Source: JBPRGG01 sp051418075 (GTDB lineage Bacteria; Bacteroidota; Bacteroidia; Cytophagales; Cyclobacteriaceae). From it: a stretch of DNA of 64,000 nucleotides. The translations under genes and the position numbers were made by a program. The stretch spans positions 73,181-137,180 of the forward strand of contig JBPRGG010000087.1 in NCBI GenBank assembly GCA_051418075.1, in the 5' to 3' direction. This document shows, piece after piece, positions 37,633 to 45,809 of this stretch. The notes below the pieces were generated by a model, which was given only the letters and a program-made list of their open reading frames with translations, was not told the DNA's origin and did not search any database. How positions within the stretch are numbered: the first letter of the stretch is position 1; each line of letters begins with the position of its first letter.

Positions 37633-39060
37633 TTATACATTCAATTTTTCCAGTTTTTCATTTCTCAGGGTCGTGGGACACTTTCCTGCAATAAGTTCCA
37701 AACCTTCCACCAGTTTTACCTGATCATAGCCACCATGCACATTGACAAAATTATGGATTCCACGGGCTTTTAATAAGGAGGCGGCAATCATCGAACGGTA
37801 ACCTCCGGCACAGAACATGGCATATTGCTGATCCGGCTGCAACTGATCCAGGTGGTTGGTCAGATCTTTCAGGGGGATATTCAGGGTGTCTTTTACATGT
37901 TCAGTTTGGGTTTCTGTATTGTTCCTGATATCCAGTGTTTGATAACCTTGTTCCATTAAAACTGGTACCTGATCCGGCTCAACAGATTTCACTGTTTCTA
38001 CTTTCTTACCAGCTTTTCTCCAGGATTCAATGCCTCCATCCAGGTATCCTTTCACATTTTCAAAACCTACCCGGGCCAATCTTAATACTGATTCTTCTTC
38101 CGCTCCCGGTTCTGTCACCAGGATCAGGGACTGACCAATATTCAACAGGGTACCTACCCATACCGCGTATTGACCATTCAAACCGATGTTCAATGCACCT
38201 TTTACAAATCCTTTTTCGAATGAATCCGGGTCGCGGGTATCAAGGATCACGGAACCTTCCGCTTCGGCCTGTTCAAATGCCTCCACGGATAACGCATTCA
38301 GGTTTCGTTTCATCACCTCATCAATATTTTCGTAACCGGCTTTATTGATCCGGGCATTTTCGGGGAAATAAGCTGGAGGTTCACTCAGGCCTTCAGTTAC
38401 TACTTCTACAAACTGTTCCTTGCTCATGGGTTGCAAGGCATAGTTAAACCTTTTCTGATCACCCAGGCTGGAAGTGGTTTCTTTACTCATGTTTTTGCCG
38501 CATTGCGAACCGGCTCCATGTCCCGGATAAACAATGACATCATCAGCCAGAGGTAATATTTTATTTCTTAAAGATTCAAATAAATGACCGGCCAGGTCTT
38601 CCCTGGTTAAATCTGTCTTAACAGCCAGGTCTGGTCTGCCAACATCCCCAATAAATAAGGTATCGCCTGTAAAGATAGCATGGTCTTTACCTTCCTCATC
38701 GATCAACAAATAGGTAGTAGATTCCATGGTATGTCCCGGTGTATGTACTATTCTGATATTTACATCTCCCAGTTCAAACAGTTCATTGTCGGTAGAAACA
38801 TATGCAGAATAAGAAGGCTGTGCATTAGGACCAAATACAATGGTAGCTCCAGTCGCTTTGGCCAGGTCGATATGACCAGAAACAAAATCAGCGTGGAAGT
38901 GGGTTTCGAAAATGTATTTTACTTTTGCCCCTCTTTTTTCAGCCAATTCCAGGTAAGGCTTTGTTTCTCTCAGCGGGTCGATGATGGCTGCTTCACCATT
39001 TGATTCAATATAATAGGCAGCTTCTGCTAAACATCCGGTATAAAGTTGTTCTACATACAT
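37633..39060 (-). CDS. metallo-beta-lactamase/rhodanese fusion, persulfide dioxygenase-like
   Basis: A 475-residue protein. Residues 1-240 are an ETHE1/CstB-type metallo-beta-lactamase domain: H54-F-H56-A-D58 with H63 following, PGHTMES, FTGDTLFIGDVGRPDL and YPGHGAGSQCG. Residue 59 is Phe where HxHxDH enzymes have His. Two rhodanese domains follow: residues about 265-355 (VILDTRDPDSFEKG) have no active-site Cys, and residues about 365-460 carry C417 in FCAGGYRS. Family knowledge: such fusions oxidise glutathione or other persulfides to sulfite or thiosulfate. It sits between a TauE-type permease and a rhodanese, matching the known cst-type sulfide-detoxification operons. Confidence 0.9.
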   Translation of the reverse strand: MYVEQLYTGCLAEAAYYIESNGEAAIIDPLRETKPYLELAEKRGAKVKYIFETHFHADFVSGHIDLAKATGATIVFGPNAQPSYSAYVSTDNELFELGDVNIRIVHTPGHTMESTTYLLIDEEGKDHAIFTGDTLFIGDVGRPDLAVKTDLTREDLAGHLFESLRNKILPLADDVIVYPGHGAGSQCGKNMSKETTSSLGDQKRFNYALQPMSKEQFVEVVTEGLSEPPAYFPENARINKAGYENIDEVMKRNLNALSVEAFEQAEAEGSVILDTRDPDSFEKGFVKGALNIGLNGQYAVWVGTLLNIGQSLILVTEPGAEEESVLRLARVGFENVKGYLDGGIESWRKAGKKVETVKSVEPDQVPVLMEQGYQTLDIRNNTETQTEHVKDTLNIPLKDLTNHLDQLQPDQQYAMFCAGGYRSMIAASLLKARGIHNFVNVHGGYDQVKLVEGLELIAGKCPTTLRNEKLEKLNV

Positions 39061-39116
39061 AATATTATAATTTTTTAAGGTTTTTGATTTTATATTAAAT
39101 ATTTATTTGATACATA

Positions 39117-40121
39117 TTAAAATAAGAGCTCACTGGAAAAAATATAAATTCCCATCAACAGCACAAACCAGCCAAAGCCCTGCTTCAATTTAGCTGCAGG
39201 AACATGTTTGGAAGAAATCGACCCAAAAACAATTCCTACTACAGCCAGTCCGGTAAATGAAAGTAAAAAGGTCCAGTCAATGGACTGATTACTTACATCG
39301 CCCAGGAAACCGATCAGGGATTTTGCCGAAATGATCAGCAGGGAAGTACCCACAGCCAGCTTCATGGGCAAATTGGCTAATAATACCAGGGCCGGTACAA
39401 TTAAAAAGCCCCCACCTGCTCCAACAATGCCGGTCACCGTTCCTACCAGGCCACCTTCCGCCACAATTAAGGGGTAATTGAATTTGGGATTTTTTTCTTC
39501 CGCGCCGACCAGTTTTTTTCGCTTGTTAGAGATCATAGATACCGAGGATAAGATCATGATCAGGGCAAAGAATACCATGATCGCTATATTTTTGGTCAGG
39601 GTAAAGCTGCCAATCAGGATCAGGTTATCCGGAATAGCCGGTATCACAAATTGTCGCATCACGAATACCATAATGGCAGCCGGGATCATTAACAGGAAAA
39701 CCTTTCCGAATCGTTTGTCGTTTTGAACCGATTGCCTGATCACCAGGGCCAGGGTAATGGCAAAGGCAATGATCAGGACCAGGAAAAAGATCACATCACC
39801 AGTGATGTCCATAGAACCAATACTAAATAAAGTCTCAGGTATGGATGGCACTAAAAACTTGCGGGTAGCATAAACAGCCAGGAACGATGGTACGGCAAAT
39901 ACAAAAGCAGCCCGGTAATGTAAAAGACCTTCCCGCATATAATTTAATGACCCTACTACGGAAGAAACACCCACTACAAACAAGGAATATCCGGTAGCTA
40001 ATACAGGATCAATGCCAAAAATATAAACCAACACCGGTACGGTAAGTATGGAACCGCCCCCTCCTATTAGTCCTAAAGTAAATCCTATGATAATTGCGCT
40101 AAAGAATCCAAGTATTTCCAT
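39117..40121 (-). CDS. TauE/SafE family sulfite/sulfonate exporter-like permease
   Basis: A 334-residue inner-membrane protein with about eight helices in two homologous halves: IGFTLGLIGGGGSILTVPVLVYIFG near the N-terminus and VGTVTGIVGAGGGFLIVPALVLLA near residue 230 are the two copies of the family signature. TauE/SafE proteins export sulfite or sulfoacetate or take up related anions. It is the first gene of the sulfur operon, so export of sulfite produced by the downstream persulfide oxidase is the likely role. Confidence 0.92.
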   Translation of the reverse strand: MEILGFFSAIIIGFTLGLIGGGGSILTVPVLVYIFGIDPVLATGYSLFVVGVSSVVGSLNYMREGLLHYRAAFVFAVPSFLAVYATRKFLVPSIPETLFSIGSMDITGDVIFFLVLIIAFAITLALVIRQSVQNDKRFGKVFLLMIPAAIMVFVMRQFVIPAIPDNLILIGSFTLTKNIAIMVFFALIMILSSVSMISNKRKKLVGAEEKNPKFNYPLIVAEGGLVGTVTGIVGAGGGFLIVPALVLLANLPMKLAVGTSLLIISAKSLIGFLGDVSNQSIDWTFLLSFTGLAVVGIVFGSISSKHVPAAKLKQGFGWFVLLMGIYIFSSELLF

Positions 40122-40153
40122 TTTTTTAAAAAATCTTGTTTTTGGTATTTATG

Positions 40154-40161
40154 CAAATATA
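40154..40161 (-). promoter_or_regulatory. -7 element of the sulfur operon
   Basis: The complement of 40154-40161 reads TATATTTG, an exact TAnnTTTG, 33 nt before the TauE start codon. No TTG is present at the expected -33 distance; the palindrome at 40164-40197 occupies that spacer. Confidence 0.55.
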
Positions 40162-40163
40162 CG

Positions 40164-40197
40164 ATACATATGAATAAATGTTTATATATTCATGTAT
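40164..40197 (-). promoter_or_regulatory. operator-like palindrome upstream of the TauE gene
   Basis: ATGAATA (40170-40176) and TATTCAT (40187-40193) are perfect inverted half-sites 10 nt apart, extended on both sides by ATACAT and ATGTAT. The palindrome fills the sequence just upstream of the -7 box. Its shape resembles sites of ArsR-family repressors (such as the sulfide sensors BigR/SqrR); no regulator gene is in the window. Confidence 0.6.
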
Positions 40198-40325
40198 AAA
40201 ATTTAAAAAATTTCTCCTTTTCTGATTTATAACCTTTTAGCAAGCTTAAAAAAATAGCAAGCAAAGCTGTATCTTATAGAAAATAATGCATTATACTATT
40301 AGAAAGCATATAAAAAGTAAAAAAA

Positions 40326-40415
40326 ATGGACCAGAACGAGCAACAACTGATAGCAGCAGCTAAGAAAAATCCCAAAGCCATTGAAAAAATATCTTATAGT
40401 CACCAGTTACTTTAG
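40326..40415 (+). pseudogene. 29-codon remnant resembling an ECF sigma factor N-terminus
   Basis: ATG at 40326 opens a short frame reading MDQNEQQLIAAAKKNPKAIEKI and ending in TAG at 40413-40415. The pattern of an acidic start, LIxAAKKNPKA and then an aromatic/hydrophobic helix is typical of the first helix of ECF sigma factors (LVxAAxxGDxxAFEKLY). The frame then stops in a tandem repeat, so this is likely a truncated remnant; chance similarity cannot be excluded for so short a stretch. Confidence 0.4.
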
Positions 40416-40439
40416 ATCCAACAGTTACCTTAGATCCAA
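40404..40439 (+). repeat. two tandem 18-nt repeats
   Basis: CAGTTACTTTAGATCCAA (40404-40421) is followed directly by CAGTTACCTTAGATCCAA (40422-40439), one mismatch, and by a further CAG. The first copy creates the stop codon of the remnant at 40326-40415. Confidence 0.85.
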
Positions 40440-40611
40440 CAGATTTCTCCTGATGACTAAATGATGCACTTACCAGATAGTTCACTGATTGTCAGTTTGA
40501 CCTATTGATCAAATTCAAAAACGTCTTTAGTTTTCCACGATTTCCACCGATAAAACAATTCGTAAAAAGCTTCTTCATTTCCAATACATTATCAATTTAC
40601 TAAACCATAAT

Positions 40612-41496
40612 TTACAAGAAAAAATACCTCGATATGGTAAATCCAAAATGGATTTCTCCATCAAAAAAGTTGTCTGAAGTATTGGTAATGTACTGATTGG
40701 CCAGCAAACCAGTGCTATTGGTAAAAAACAGGGAAAACATATGGTTGAAAGTTTCAAAATCCAAACCAACAGAGATTGGATTATAATAAGGTATTTCATC
40801 CTGAATTTGGCTAAAATTATAATAATACTCTGCTACCAGTGAGGTAGTATTGGTAATTTTTAACCTTCCCGCCGCTCCCAGAGCAAAACTGCTGTTTTCT
40901 TCTTCTCCTAATTGGGTCATATTCTGATGAACATAGGAAGGCATTATTTGAAGAGATAGTTTGTTAAACTTCCTGGCTATGATCAACTGAGTATTGTAGT
41001 TCAGGCGATGACTGAAGTCAAAAATTTCTTTTTCCGATTCATTGAACTCCCTGCCATTGATGGTGGTGGAAAAAAATGCAGAAATACTAAATGGATTTCG
41101 AGAGATATTGGCGGTTTGCTGCATCAGGTTATATTTCAAATAAACATCATGGAACCGCTCAAACCTGCTTCTGCCAATTCCTATACTGATCCGGTCAGTC
41201 AGACCGTAATCCAACCCCATTCGGACATTGGCATAATCGTCCAGGCCAAAAAAATTGGAATAGCCTTCATTGATCCGGCCAAAACGGTGACCAATGGTAA
41301 AGTTCAGGGTCCTTTTATTAAGTGTGACCACCGAATGACCATTATGGACTCTGTAGCCCCGGAAAACATCGGTCACATATTCCACCTGATCCGGGGTATC
41401 ATCCTGAAGTTTCCTTTCCCCTTGCGGAGGGTTTTCAGCCATTATCATGGTTGTAAAGCAACAATTAATCAGTATGAGCAGGGATATGTTTTTCAT
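40612..41496 (-). CDS. DUF5777-like outer-membrane beta-barrel protein
   Basis: A 294-residue protein with a signal peptide (ending TMIMAE). The mature sequence starts with a segment QVEYVTDVFRGYRVHNGHSV, then NFTIGHRFGRINEGYSNFFGLDDYANVRMGLDYG and a series of amphipathic strands ending in FTISRYFFL with a terminal aromatic. This matches the DUF5777 barrels of Bacteroidota, which are often found beside c-type cytochrome genes. It is the last gene of the haem operon, 7 nt after the CX2CH lipoprotein, and may form the outer-membrane pore or scaffold for the haem proteins. Confidence 0.82.
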   Translation of the reverse strand: MKNISLLILINCCFTTMIMAENPPQGERKLQDDTPDQVEYVTDVFRGYRVHNGHSVVTLNKRTLNFTIGHRFGRINEGYSNFFGLDDYANVRMGLDYGLTDRISIGIGRSRFERFHDVYLKYNLMQQTANISRNPFSISAFFSTTINGREFNESEKEIFDFSHRLNYNTQLIIARKFNKLSLQIMPSYVHQNMTQLGEEENSSFALGAAGRLKITNTTSLVAEYYYNFSQIQDEIPYYNPISVGLDFETFNHMFSLFFTNSTGLLANQYITNTSDNFFDGEIHFGFTISRYFFL

Positions 41497-41503
41497 TTTA
41501 TTA

Positions 41504-42346
41504 TTAGTTACAGTTAGCGCCTTGGTCTATCCACTTTAGTATGATATTAATTTTATCTTGTGACATTAAGCCGGAAGGGGGCATGGGATCATTTTGATCC
41601 TGTATTTTTTTTCCTACCATAACCGCGTTTTTACTTACCTCCTGGCAGTTGCTCAATAGCGGGGAGGAGACTCCATTGTGGCAAGCGATACATTCCGTCT
41701 GAATGATAGGGGCTATTTCGGTAGTATAATCAATAGGTTCATCTTCGTAGGTGGCATTTAAATTCACCGGTCGGGGGGGCATAATAAGAAAAGTACTGGG
41801 CGCAGTGGCATCAGTCAGATGCTCTACATCCCCTTCCCATCGCTCAAATATTTTACCGGGAATATCATCAGCAATTACCTGGATCTGATTGCCATCAGGA
41901 TAATTACCGCTACCCTGGCCATTATTCACCACCAGGCTGAAGGTGTTGGCGGGAGGTGGTTCGATATAAACATCCACACTATCAGCTACATTTACTTTGG
42001 AAAAATCATATCTGGCCAGCACCAACTTAATTCTGTGTATCCCGGTATCGATCTGGGAAATGGTCAGGCTGTTTTGTCCGAAATGGAACCCCCGGTTTTC
42101 TCCATCAATGAAGTACTGGATATGCTTCCCGTTTTCGGCTACCTGCCAGTTGGTCAATTGGTACCGGATCGTAATCGGTCTTTCCATTGATGCGTTGGCA
42201 GAGGGTTCCAATATTTCAATGTTGGGGATATTGTTTTGCAGACTATCCTCCAGTTGATTTTCCAAAATCAATTCTTCCATGCTATCATAATGACAGCTGA
42301 TCAACAGCCACAAGGTCAAAAGATATAAGATTCCGCTTTTTTTCAT
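41504..42346 (-). CDS. haem lipoprotein: Ig-like, InlB-like repeat and CX2CH domain
   Basis: A 280-residue lipoprotein (LLISCHYD, Cys about 18). Residues about 40-130 form an Ig-like domain (NIEILEPSANASMERPITI) that is clearly homologous to one in the 488-residue lipoprotein of the same operon. One InlB-like repeat follows (residues 135-200, ending in a MPPRPVNLNATY motif). The C-terminal 70 residues are a monohaem c-type domain: C219-IA-C222-H223, distal Met candidate in DPMPPSG, and the closing ILKWIDQGA motif. Of the four related haem domains in this operon, only this one has the standard CX2CH. It is flanked by 21- and 7-nt spacers. Confidence 0.85.
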   Translation of the reverse strand: MKKSGILYLLTLWLLISCHYDSMEELILENQLEDSLQNNIPNIEILEPSANASMERPITIRYQLTNWQVAENGKHIQYFIDGENRGFHFGQNSLTISQIDTGIHRIKLVLARYDFSKVNVADSVDVYIEPPPANTFSLVVNNGQGSGNYPDGNQIQVIADDIPGKIFERWEGDVEHLTDATAPSTFLIMPPRPVNLNATYEDEPIDYTTEIAPIIQTECIACHNGVSSPLLSNCQEVSKNAVMVGKKIQDQNDPMPPSGLMSQDKINIILKWIDQGANCN

Positions 42347-42367
42347 TGAGGTCAGTTCATTTTTATA

Positions 42368-42715
42368 CTATTCTTCAGGTGCTCCTGACTCTACCCATTG
42401 CGTGATGGTTTCAATTTGCTGTTCCGTCAGGGTCTTTCTGGAATATTTGGGTGGCATGGGATTTTTTGCATAATTGACTCTGAATTTTATCCTATGCGCC
42501 CAGGCTTTGGCCCGCTGATACTGCAAAAAATAGGGTGGCATGGTACCATCATGGCAATTTTCTATGGCACAGGTGGATTCAATAATAGGTTCTATATCTT
42601 TATTGTAGGTAATTTTTTCTTCGTTATTGACTTTCATACTTTGAATATCCCAGCTCAGTAAAATTCCCAGCAGGATAAATACTACAGATACATATTTGCT
42701 TTTAAATTTCTTCAT
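42368..42715 (-). CDS. small monohaem c-type protein with CX4CH motif
   Basis: A 115-residue protein with an N-terminal hydrophobic anchor or signal (VVFILLGILLSW). The mature part is a single haem domain: YNKDIEPIIES, then C49-AIEN-C54-H55, a helix QRAKAWAHRIKFRV, the distal Met candidate KNPMPPKYS, and the closing ITQWVESGA. The binding motif CX4CH is rare; standard c-type cytochromes have CX2CH, and CX4CH is known from some multihaem cytochromes c3. It is a close paralogue of the neighbouring 114-residue protein, 21 nt away, so the pair arose by duplication. Confidence 0.85.
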   Translation of the reverse strand: MKKFKSKYVSVVFILLGILLSWDIQSMKVNNEEKITYNKDIEPIIESTCAIENCHDGTMPPYFLQYQRAKAWAHRIKFRVNYAKNPMPPKYSRKTLTEQQIETITQWVESGAPEE

Positions 42716-42736
42716 TCCTTTTACTTTATGCTTGAA

Positions 42737-43081
42737 CTAATTATTGTTAGCTCCCTGATCAATCCAGGTAACAATTTTATCAATCTGATCCTGGGTGAGC
42801 CTCACCTTCGAATCTTTGGGTGGCATTGGCGCCCGAGGTAAAGTTACTCGCAGTTTGATTCGCTGGGCCCAGGCCCTGATACGATTGTATTTGGTCAGAT
42901 TAGGCGGTGTTTGCCCTCCGATATGACAGGTCTCGATGGCACATGTTTGCTGAATTATAGGTAATACCTCTTTTTCAAATGAAACCACCTCTTTGACAGC
43001 AATATTTTCCGCTTTATTAAAGCCTGAAAAAGTAAACAGCAGCCCTAAAAAAATAAAAAAATGTATGATTTTTCCATTCAT
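42737..43081 (-). CDS. small monohaem c-type protein with CX4CH motif (paralogue)
   Basis: A 114-residue protein with a signal peptide (FFIFLGLLFTFSGF). The haem motif is C47-AIET-C52-H53 within LPIIQQTCAIETCHIGG, followed by the helix NRIRAWAQRIKLRV, the distal Met candidate RAPMPPKDS, and the closing IVTWIDQGA. Like its neighbour it uses CX4CH. The start lies 2 nt after the stop of the 488-residue lipoprotein gene, indicating coupled translation. Confidence 0.85.
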   Translation of the reverse strand: MNGKIIHFFIFLGLLFTFSGFNKAENIAVKEVVSFEKEVLPIIQQTCAIETCHIGGQTPPNLTKYNRIRAWAQRIKLRVTLPRAPMPPKDSKVRLTQDQIDKIVTWIDQGANNN

Positions 43082-43083
43082 AG

Positions 43084-44550
43084 TTAATTTTTTTTAGCGC
43101 CCTGATCCACCCAGTCAGCTATCAGTTTTTTCTCCTGCTCAGTCAAAGTTCCTGTTGTAGGCATATAACCGGTCTGGGTGTACTCTTTGATCAGATCGGC
43201 ATATTCTTTTACACCCTCGTAGGTGGTCAGGTCGGAGTAGTTGGAACTTGAATTATGACATCCTGGGGTGTTACAATTTACTGTCAGGATGGGCTTTATG
43301 TCTTCCGCATAACTTACTATGCCAATAACCTCATCCTTATATGTTGCTTCTAGCTGAATATCCTGAGCCGGCATGGTGACAGTGGTAGAGGATTCATCCA
43401 CATCAGCCAGATAGTTACTATCCCCGATCCAGACATCGAATGATTTGCCGGCAGAGGCAGGATCAGCAGTAATATTTACCTGAGCCCCCTCCTGGTAATC
43501 TCCTGATCCTGAACCATTGACCACTGTTAACAAATAAGTGTCGGTAGTTTCTTCATATGAAGCAGTAATTTCAACTGAGCTGGCAGGCATGATCAAGGTA
43601 GTACTAGCCTGGTTTTTTTGGGAGAGGTACTGAACATCGCCAGTCCAGGATATAAATTTTTTACCGGATAGGGTATTGGCTGTTACGTTTACTACTTCAT
43701 TATAAAAGTAATTTCCTGAACCGGCACCTTGATTGACGGTCAGCACAAAAACACTGTTTTTGTAAACAGCTTCTACCGTAATATCCTTTTCAGGAATGGT
43801 AATCACTGTCTCAGCAGCCATTATATCAGCAATAGTTTGTATATCTCCGGTCCATTGATCAAACTCCATTCCTGTTTCAGGTTGATCAGCTTGTATAGGA
43901 ATTTGTTCACTGATTTTGTATTCTCCTGAGCCTGAGCCATTTTTTACTGTTAGGGTTTTAATACTATCAATGGCAAAAATGGCAATACTATCTCCAAAAT
44001 GAAGTTCCTGGTTGGTTGAAGCTAAAGTAAGTTTGATGATGTGCTTACCTTCATCTACCTCAAAGCTAATAGCGCCAGTTTCGAAAACTTCATTGATTTT
44101 TTCTCCATCCAGGTATTGATAAATTCGGTTTCCATTGGGTTGGAGAGTAAAATTTTCAAGCAGATATTTTACTTCAAAAATGAGATTGGTATTGGCATTG
44201 TTTTCCGGAGAGGTAATAATTATAATGGGATCCTCACCTACATTAACCTCTGCACTTCCTTTGCAACCTTTCTCATCTACCACATAAATGGTATAATCAC
44301 CCGGAGCCAATCGAGTGAATTTATTCAGTTGCTGGTATAGCGTGTCATTTTTACTGAATTCATAGTTTCCCATACCTCCTTCAGCTGTCACTTCCACCAT
44401 ACCGTTTTCCTGATTGTGAGCAGCATTTTTAACCTGAACAATGGTAATGGTGGGCAATTCTGTACATTCATTTTCCGGACTTTCATCCTCATTACAGGCA
44501 GCCAGGAAAGTCATGAACAGAAGATGAAATATCAATCTGTTTGTATTCAT
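43084..44550 (-). CDS. 488-residue lipoprotein: SprB-like, Ig-like, three InlB-like repeats and a CX4CH domain
   Basis: A lipoprotein (FLAACNED, Cys about 19). In order: a SprB-like repeat (residues 33-105, LAPGDYTIYVVDEKGC), an Ig-like domain shared with the 280-residue protein (residues 110-195), three InlB-like repeats (residues about 195-405, each with a WxGD and MPA/IPE motif before an ATY end), and a C-terminal haem domain with C426-NTPG-C431-H432, YMPTTG as distal Met candidate and LIADWVDQGA. Surface exposure is likely from the repeats. It is preceded by a 127-nt gap with a hairpin (44622-44651) and followed after 2 nt by the 114-residue haem gene. Confidence 0.85.
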   Translation of the reverse strand: MNTNRLIFHLLFMTFLAACNEDESPENECTELPTITIVQVKNAAHNQENGMVEVTAEGGMGNYEFSKNDTLYQQLNKFTRLAPGDYTIYVVDEKGCKGSAEVNVGEDPIIIITSPENNANTNLIFEVKYLLENFTLQPNGNRIYQYLDGEKINEVFETGAISFEVDEGKHIIKLTLASTNQELHFGDSIAIFAIDSIKTLTVKNGSGSGEYKISEQIPIQADQPETGMEFDQWTGDIQTIADIMAAETVITIPEKDITVEAVYKNSVFVLTVNQGAGSGNYFYNEVVNVTANTLSGKKFISWTGDVQYLSQKNQASTTLIMPASSVEITASYEETTDTYLLTVVNGSGSGDYQEGAQVNITADPASAGKSFDVWIGDSNYLADVDESSTTVTMPAQDIQLEATYKDEVIGIVSYAEDIKPILTVNCNTPGCHNSSSNYSDLTTYEGVKEYADLIKEYTQTGYMPTTGTLTEQEKKLIADWVDQGAKKN

Positions 44551-44621
44551 AACTTTTACAATAAAAAATCCAACAAAGGGTGTTCAGGTTACTATAAGTC
44601 GAGCCAAAGGCTGAATCAAGC

Positions 44622-44651
44622 AAGTCCATCTGAAATTAATCAGACGGACTT
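44622..44651 (-). other. stem-loop within the haem operon
   Basis: AAGTCCATCTGA (44622-44633) and TCAGACGGACTT (44640-44651) pair over 12 positions with one wobble/mismatch and a 6-nt loop. There is no T-tract on either side, so it is not a classical terminator; it could be a processing or stability element between the two lipoprotein genes. Confidence 0.6.
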
Positions 44652-44677
44652 AGCATGAAATAGAATCTTTTGTTGAG

Positions 44678-45775
44678 CTATTCCGGAATTAATTCCAGCT
44701 TAAATTCGGCATTCGGTTTGCCATCGATATTATTTTCTACCACCCACATCAACACCATTTCCTTCTTGGTAATAGATTCAATCTGAGCTGTTGACTGGCT
44801 GTCTCCTTCATCAAATAAAATGACGGTAGGGTTGCCCAGATCGTCCACGCTAAAGGTGCCGGAAGCAGATTTGGAACCATAGTTCGGGATAGAACTCAAA
44901 TTGCCAAAGACTGTGGTGTAAGTACCTTTTTCATTTTCTGTAAATTCAAAAGTGACCCGGTAGTTACCGTTGGTATTGATGGCCTCAAAACTATCCCCTG
45001 ATTTTTCATAAAACTGAGCTTCCTTCCAGGTAACCGGCAAAAACGCTTCGGCTGTCGGTGCAAAATTAGCGGTGACTGTGACATCATTGGCAGGCATGGT
45101 AATGGATGTAGTATCTTCATTGGTATCGGCAATTTCGCTGCTTCCGGTCCAGTTTAAGAACCCTTGCCCATCTGCCGGCTTATTAGCAGCTATTTCTACT
45201 TCTTCACCTTCTTCGTATTCGCCGCTACCTGCACCATTCTCTACAGTAAGGGTATAGATATCTACATAGGTGGCCGTAACGGTGGTGGCCTGACCAGGCA
45301 TGGTCAGGGTAGTAGCTGCTGCTGTTACATCATCTACTGCGTCTACATCGCCTGTCCACGCTTTGAATTTTTTACCGGTTTCAGCGGCATTGGCTTCAAT
45401 GTTTACGGTTGCACCTTCTTCGTAATCACCACTGCCGGTTCCATTTTCAACGGTCAGGGTAAAAGTTTCGGAAGTATATGTAGCTGTAATGGTCACATCC
45501 CGGTCAGGAATGGTTACAGAGGTGGAGGCAGCATTTACGTCGGCTACAATATCAGTATCACCCGTCCAGGCTTCAAAAACCTGCCCGTCCGGAGCCTCAT
45601 TGGCCTGAACATTTATTACTTCATCTTCTTGATAGGTTCCGCTTCCAGTGCCACTATTTACTGTAAGAGTAAAGGTGGGGTTTTCATCGTCCTTTTTACA
45701 GGAAGAGAAGAAAAATACGCTCGAAACAACCCCAAGCAGAATTATTGTTCTCAAAATTAGTTTAAATTGTTTCAT
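44678..45775 (-). CDS. 365-residue lipoprotein with three InlB-like repeats
   Basis: A lipoprotein (FFSSCKKDD, Cys about 26). Three tandem InlB-like repeats (residues about 33-240) follow the pattern TLTVENGTGSGDYEEGATV, WTGD, MPGQATTVTATY. The C-terminal 125 residues (LPVTWKEAQFYEKSGDSFEA) form a compact beta-rich domain with YTTVFGNL and VLMWVVENN, resembling lipocalin-like domains of Bacteroidota lipoproteins. There is no haem motif. It lies 34 nt after the MauG-type peroxidase gene. The repeat type is shared with the two haem lipoproteins downstream, so it probably acts on the same surface complex. Confidence 0.82.
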   Translation of the reverse strand: MKQFKLILRTIILLGVVSSVFFFSSCKKDDENPTFTLTVNSGTGSGTYQEDEVINVQANEAPDGQVFEAWTGDTDIVADVNAASTSVTIPDRDVTITATYTSETFTLTVENGTGSGDYEEGATVNIEANAAETGKKFKAWTGDVDAVDDVTAAATTLTMPGQATTVTATYVDIYTLTVENGAGSGEYEEGEEVEIAANKPADGQGFLNWTGSSEIADTNEDTTSITMPANDVTVTANFAPTAEAFLPVTWKEAQFYEKSGDSFEAINTNGNYRVTFEFTENEKGTYTTVFGNLSSIPNYGSKSASGTFSVDDLGNPTVILFDEGDSQSTAQIESITKKEMVLMWVVENNIDGKPNAEFKLELIPE

Positions 45776-45809
45776 AGAATAATTTCGTAAAAGTTAATAA
45801 AAAGTTTAT

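Larger units (their letters stand above)
40122..40611. other. intergenic region with operator palindrome and gene remnant
   Basis: 490 nt between the sulfur operon and the haem operon, which both run on the reverse strand. It holds the -7 box and palindrome of the sulfur operon, a 29-codon remnant at 40326-40415, and an 18-nt tandem repeat at 40404-40439. The remainder to 40611 shows no further structure. Confidence 0.5.

Noticed and set aside
41008..41517. A 169-codon forward ORF over the DUF5777-like gene
   Set aside because: The opposite strand encodes a clear barrel protein with signal peptide; the forward frame has no recognisable domain.
45164..45760. A 198-codon forward ORF opposite the 365-residue lipoprotein gene
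   Set aside because: It is antisense to the repeat-coding strand; its Gly/Tyr-rich repeats are the reverse reading of the InlB-like repeats. No promoter or family features.
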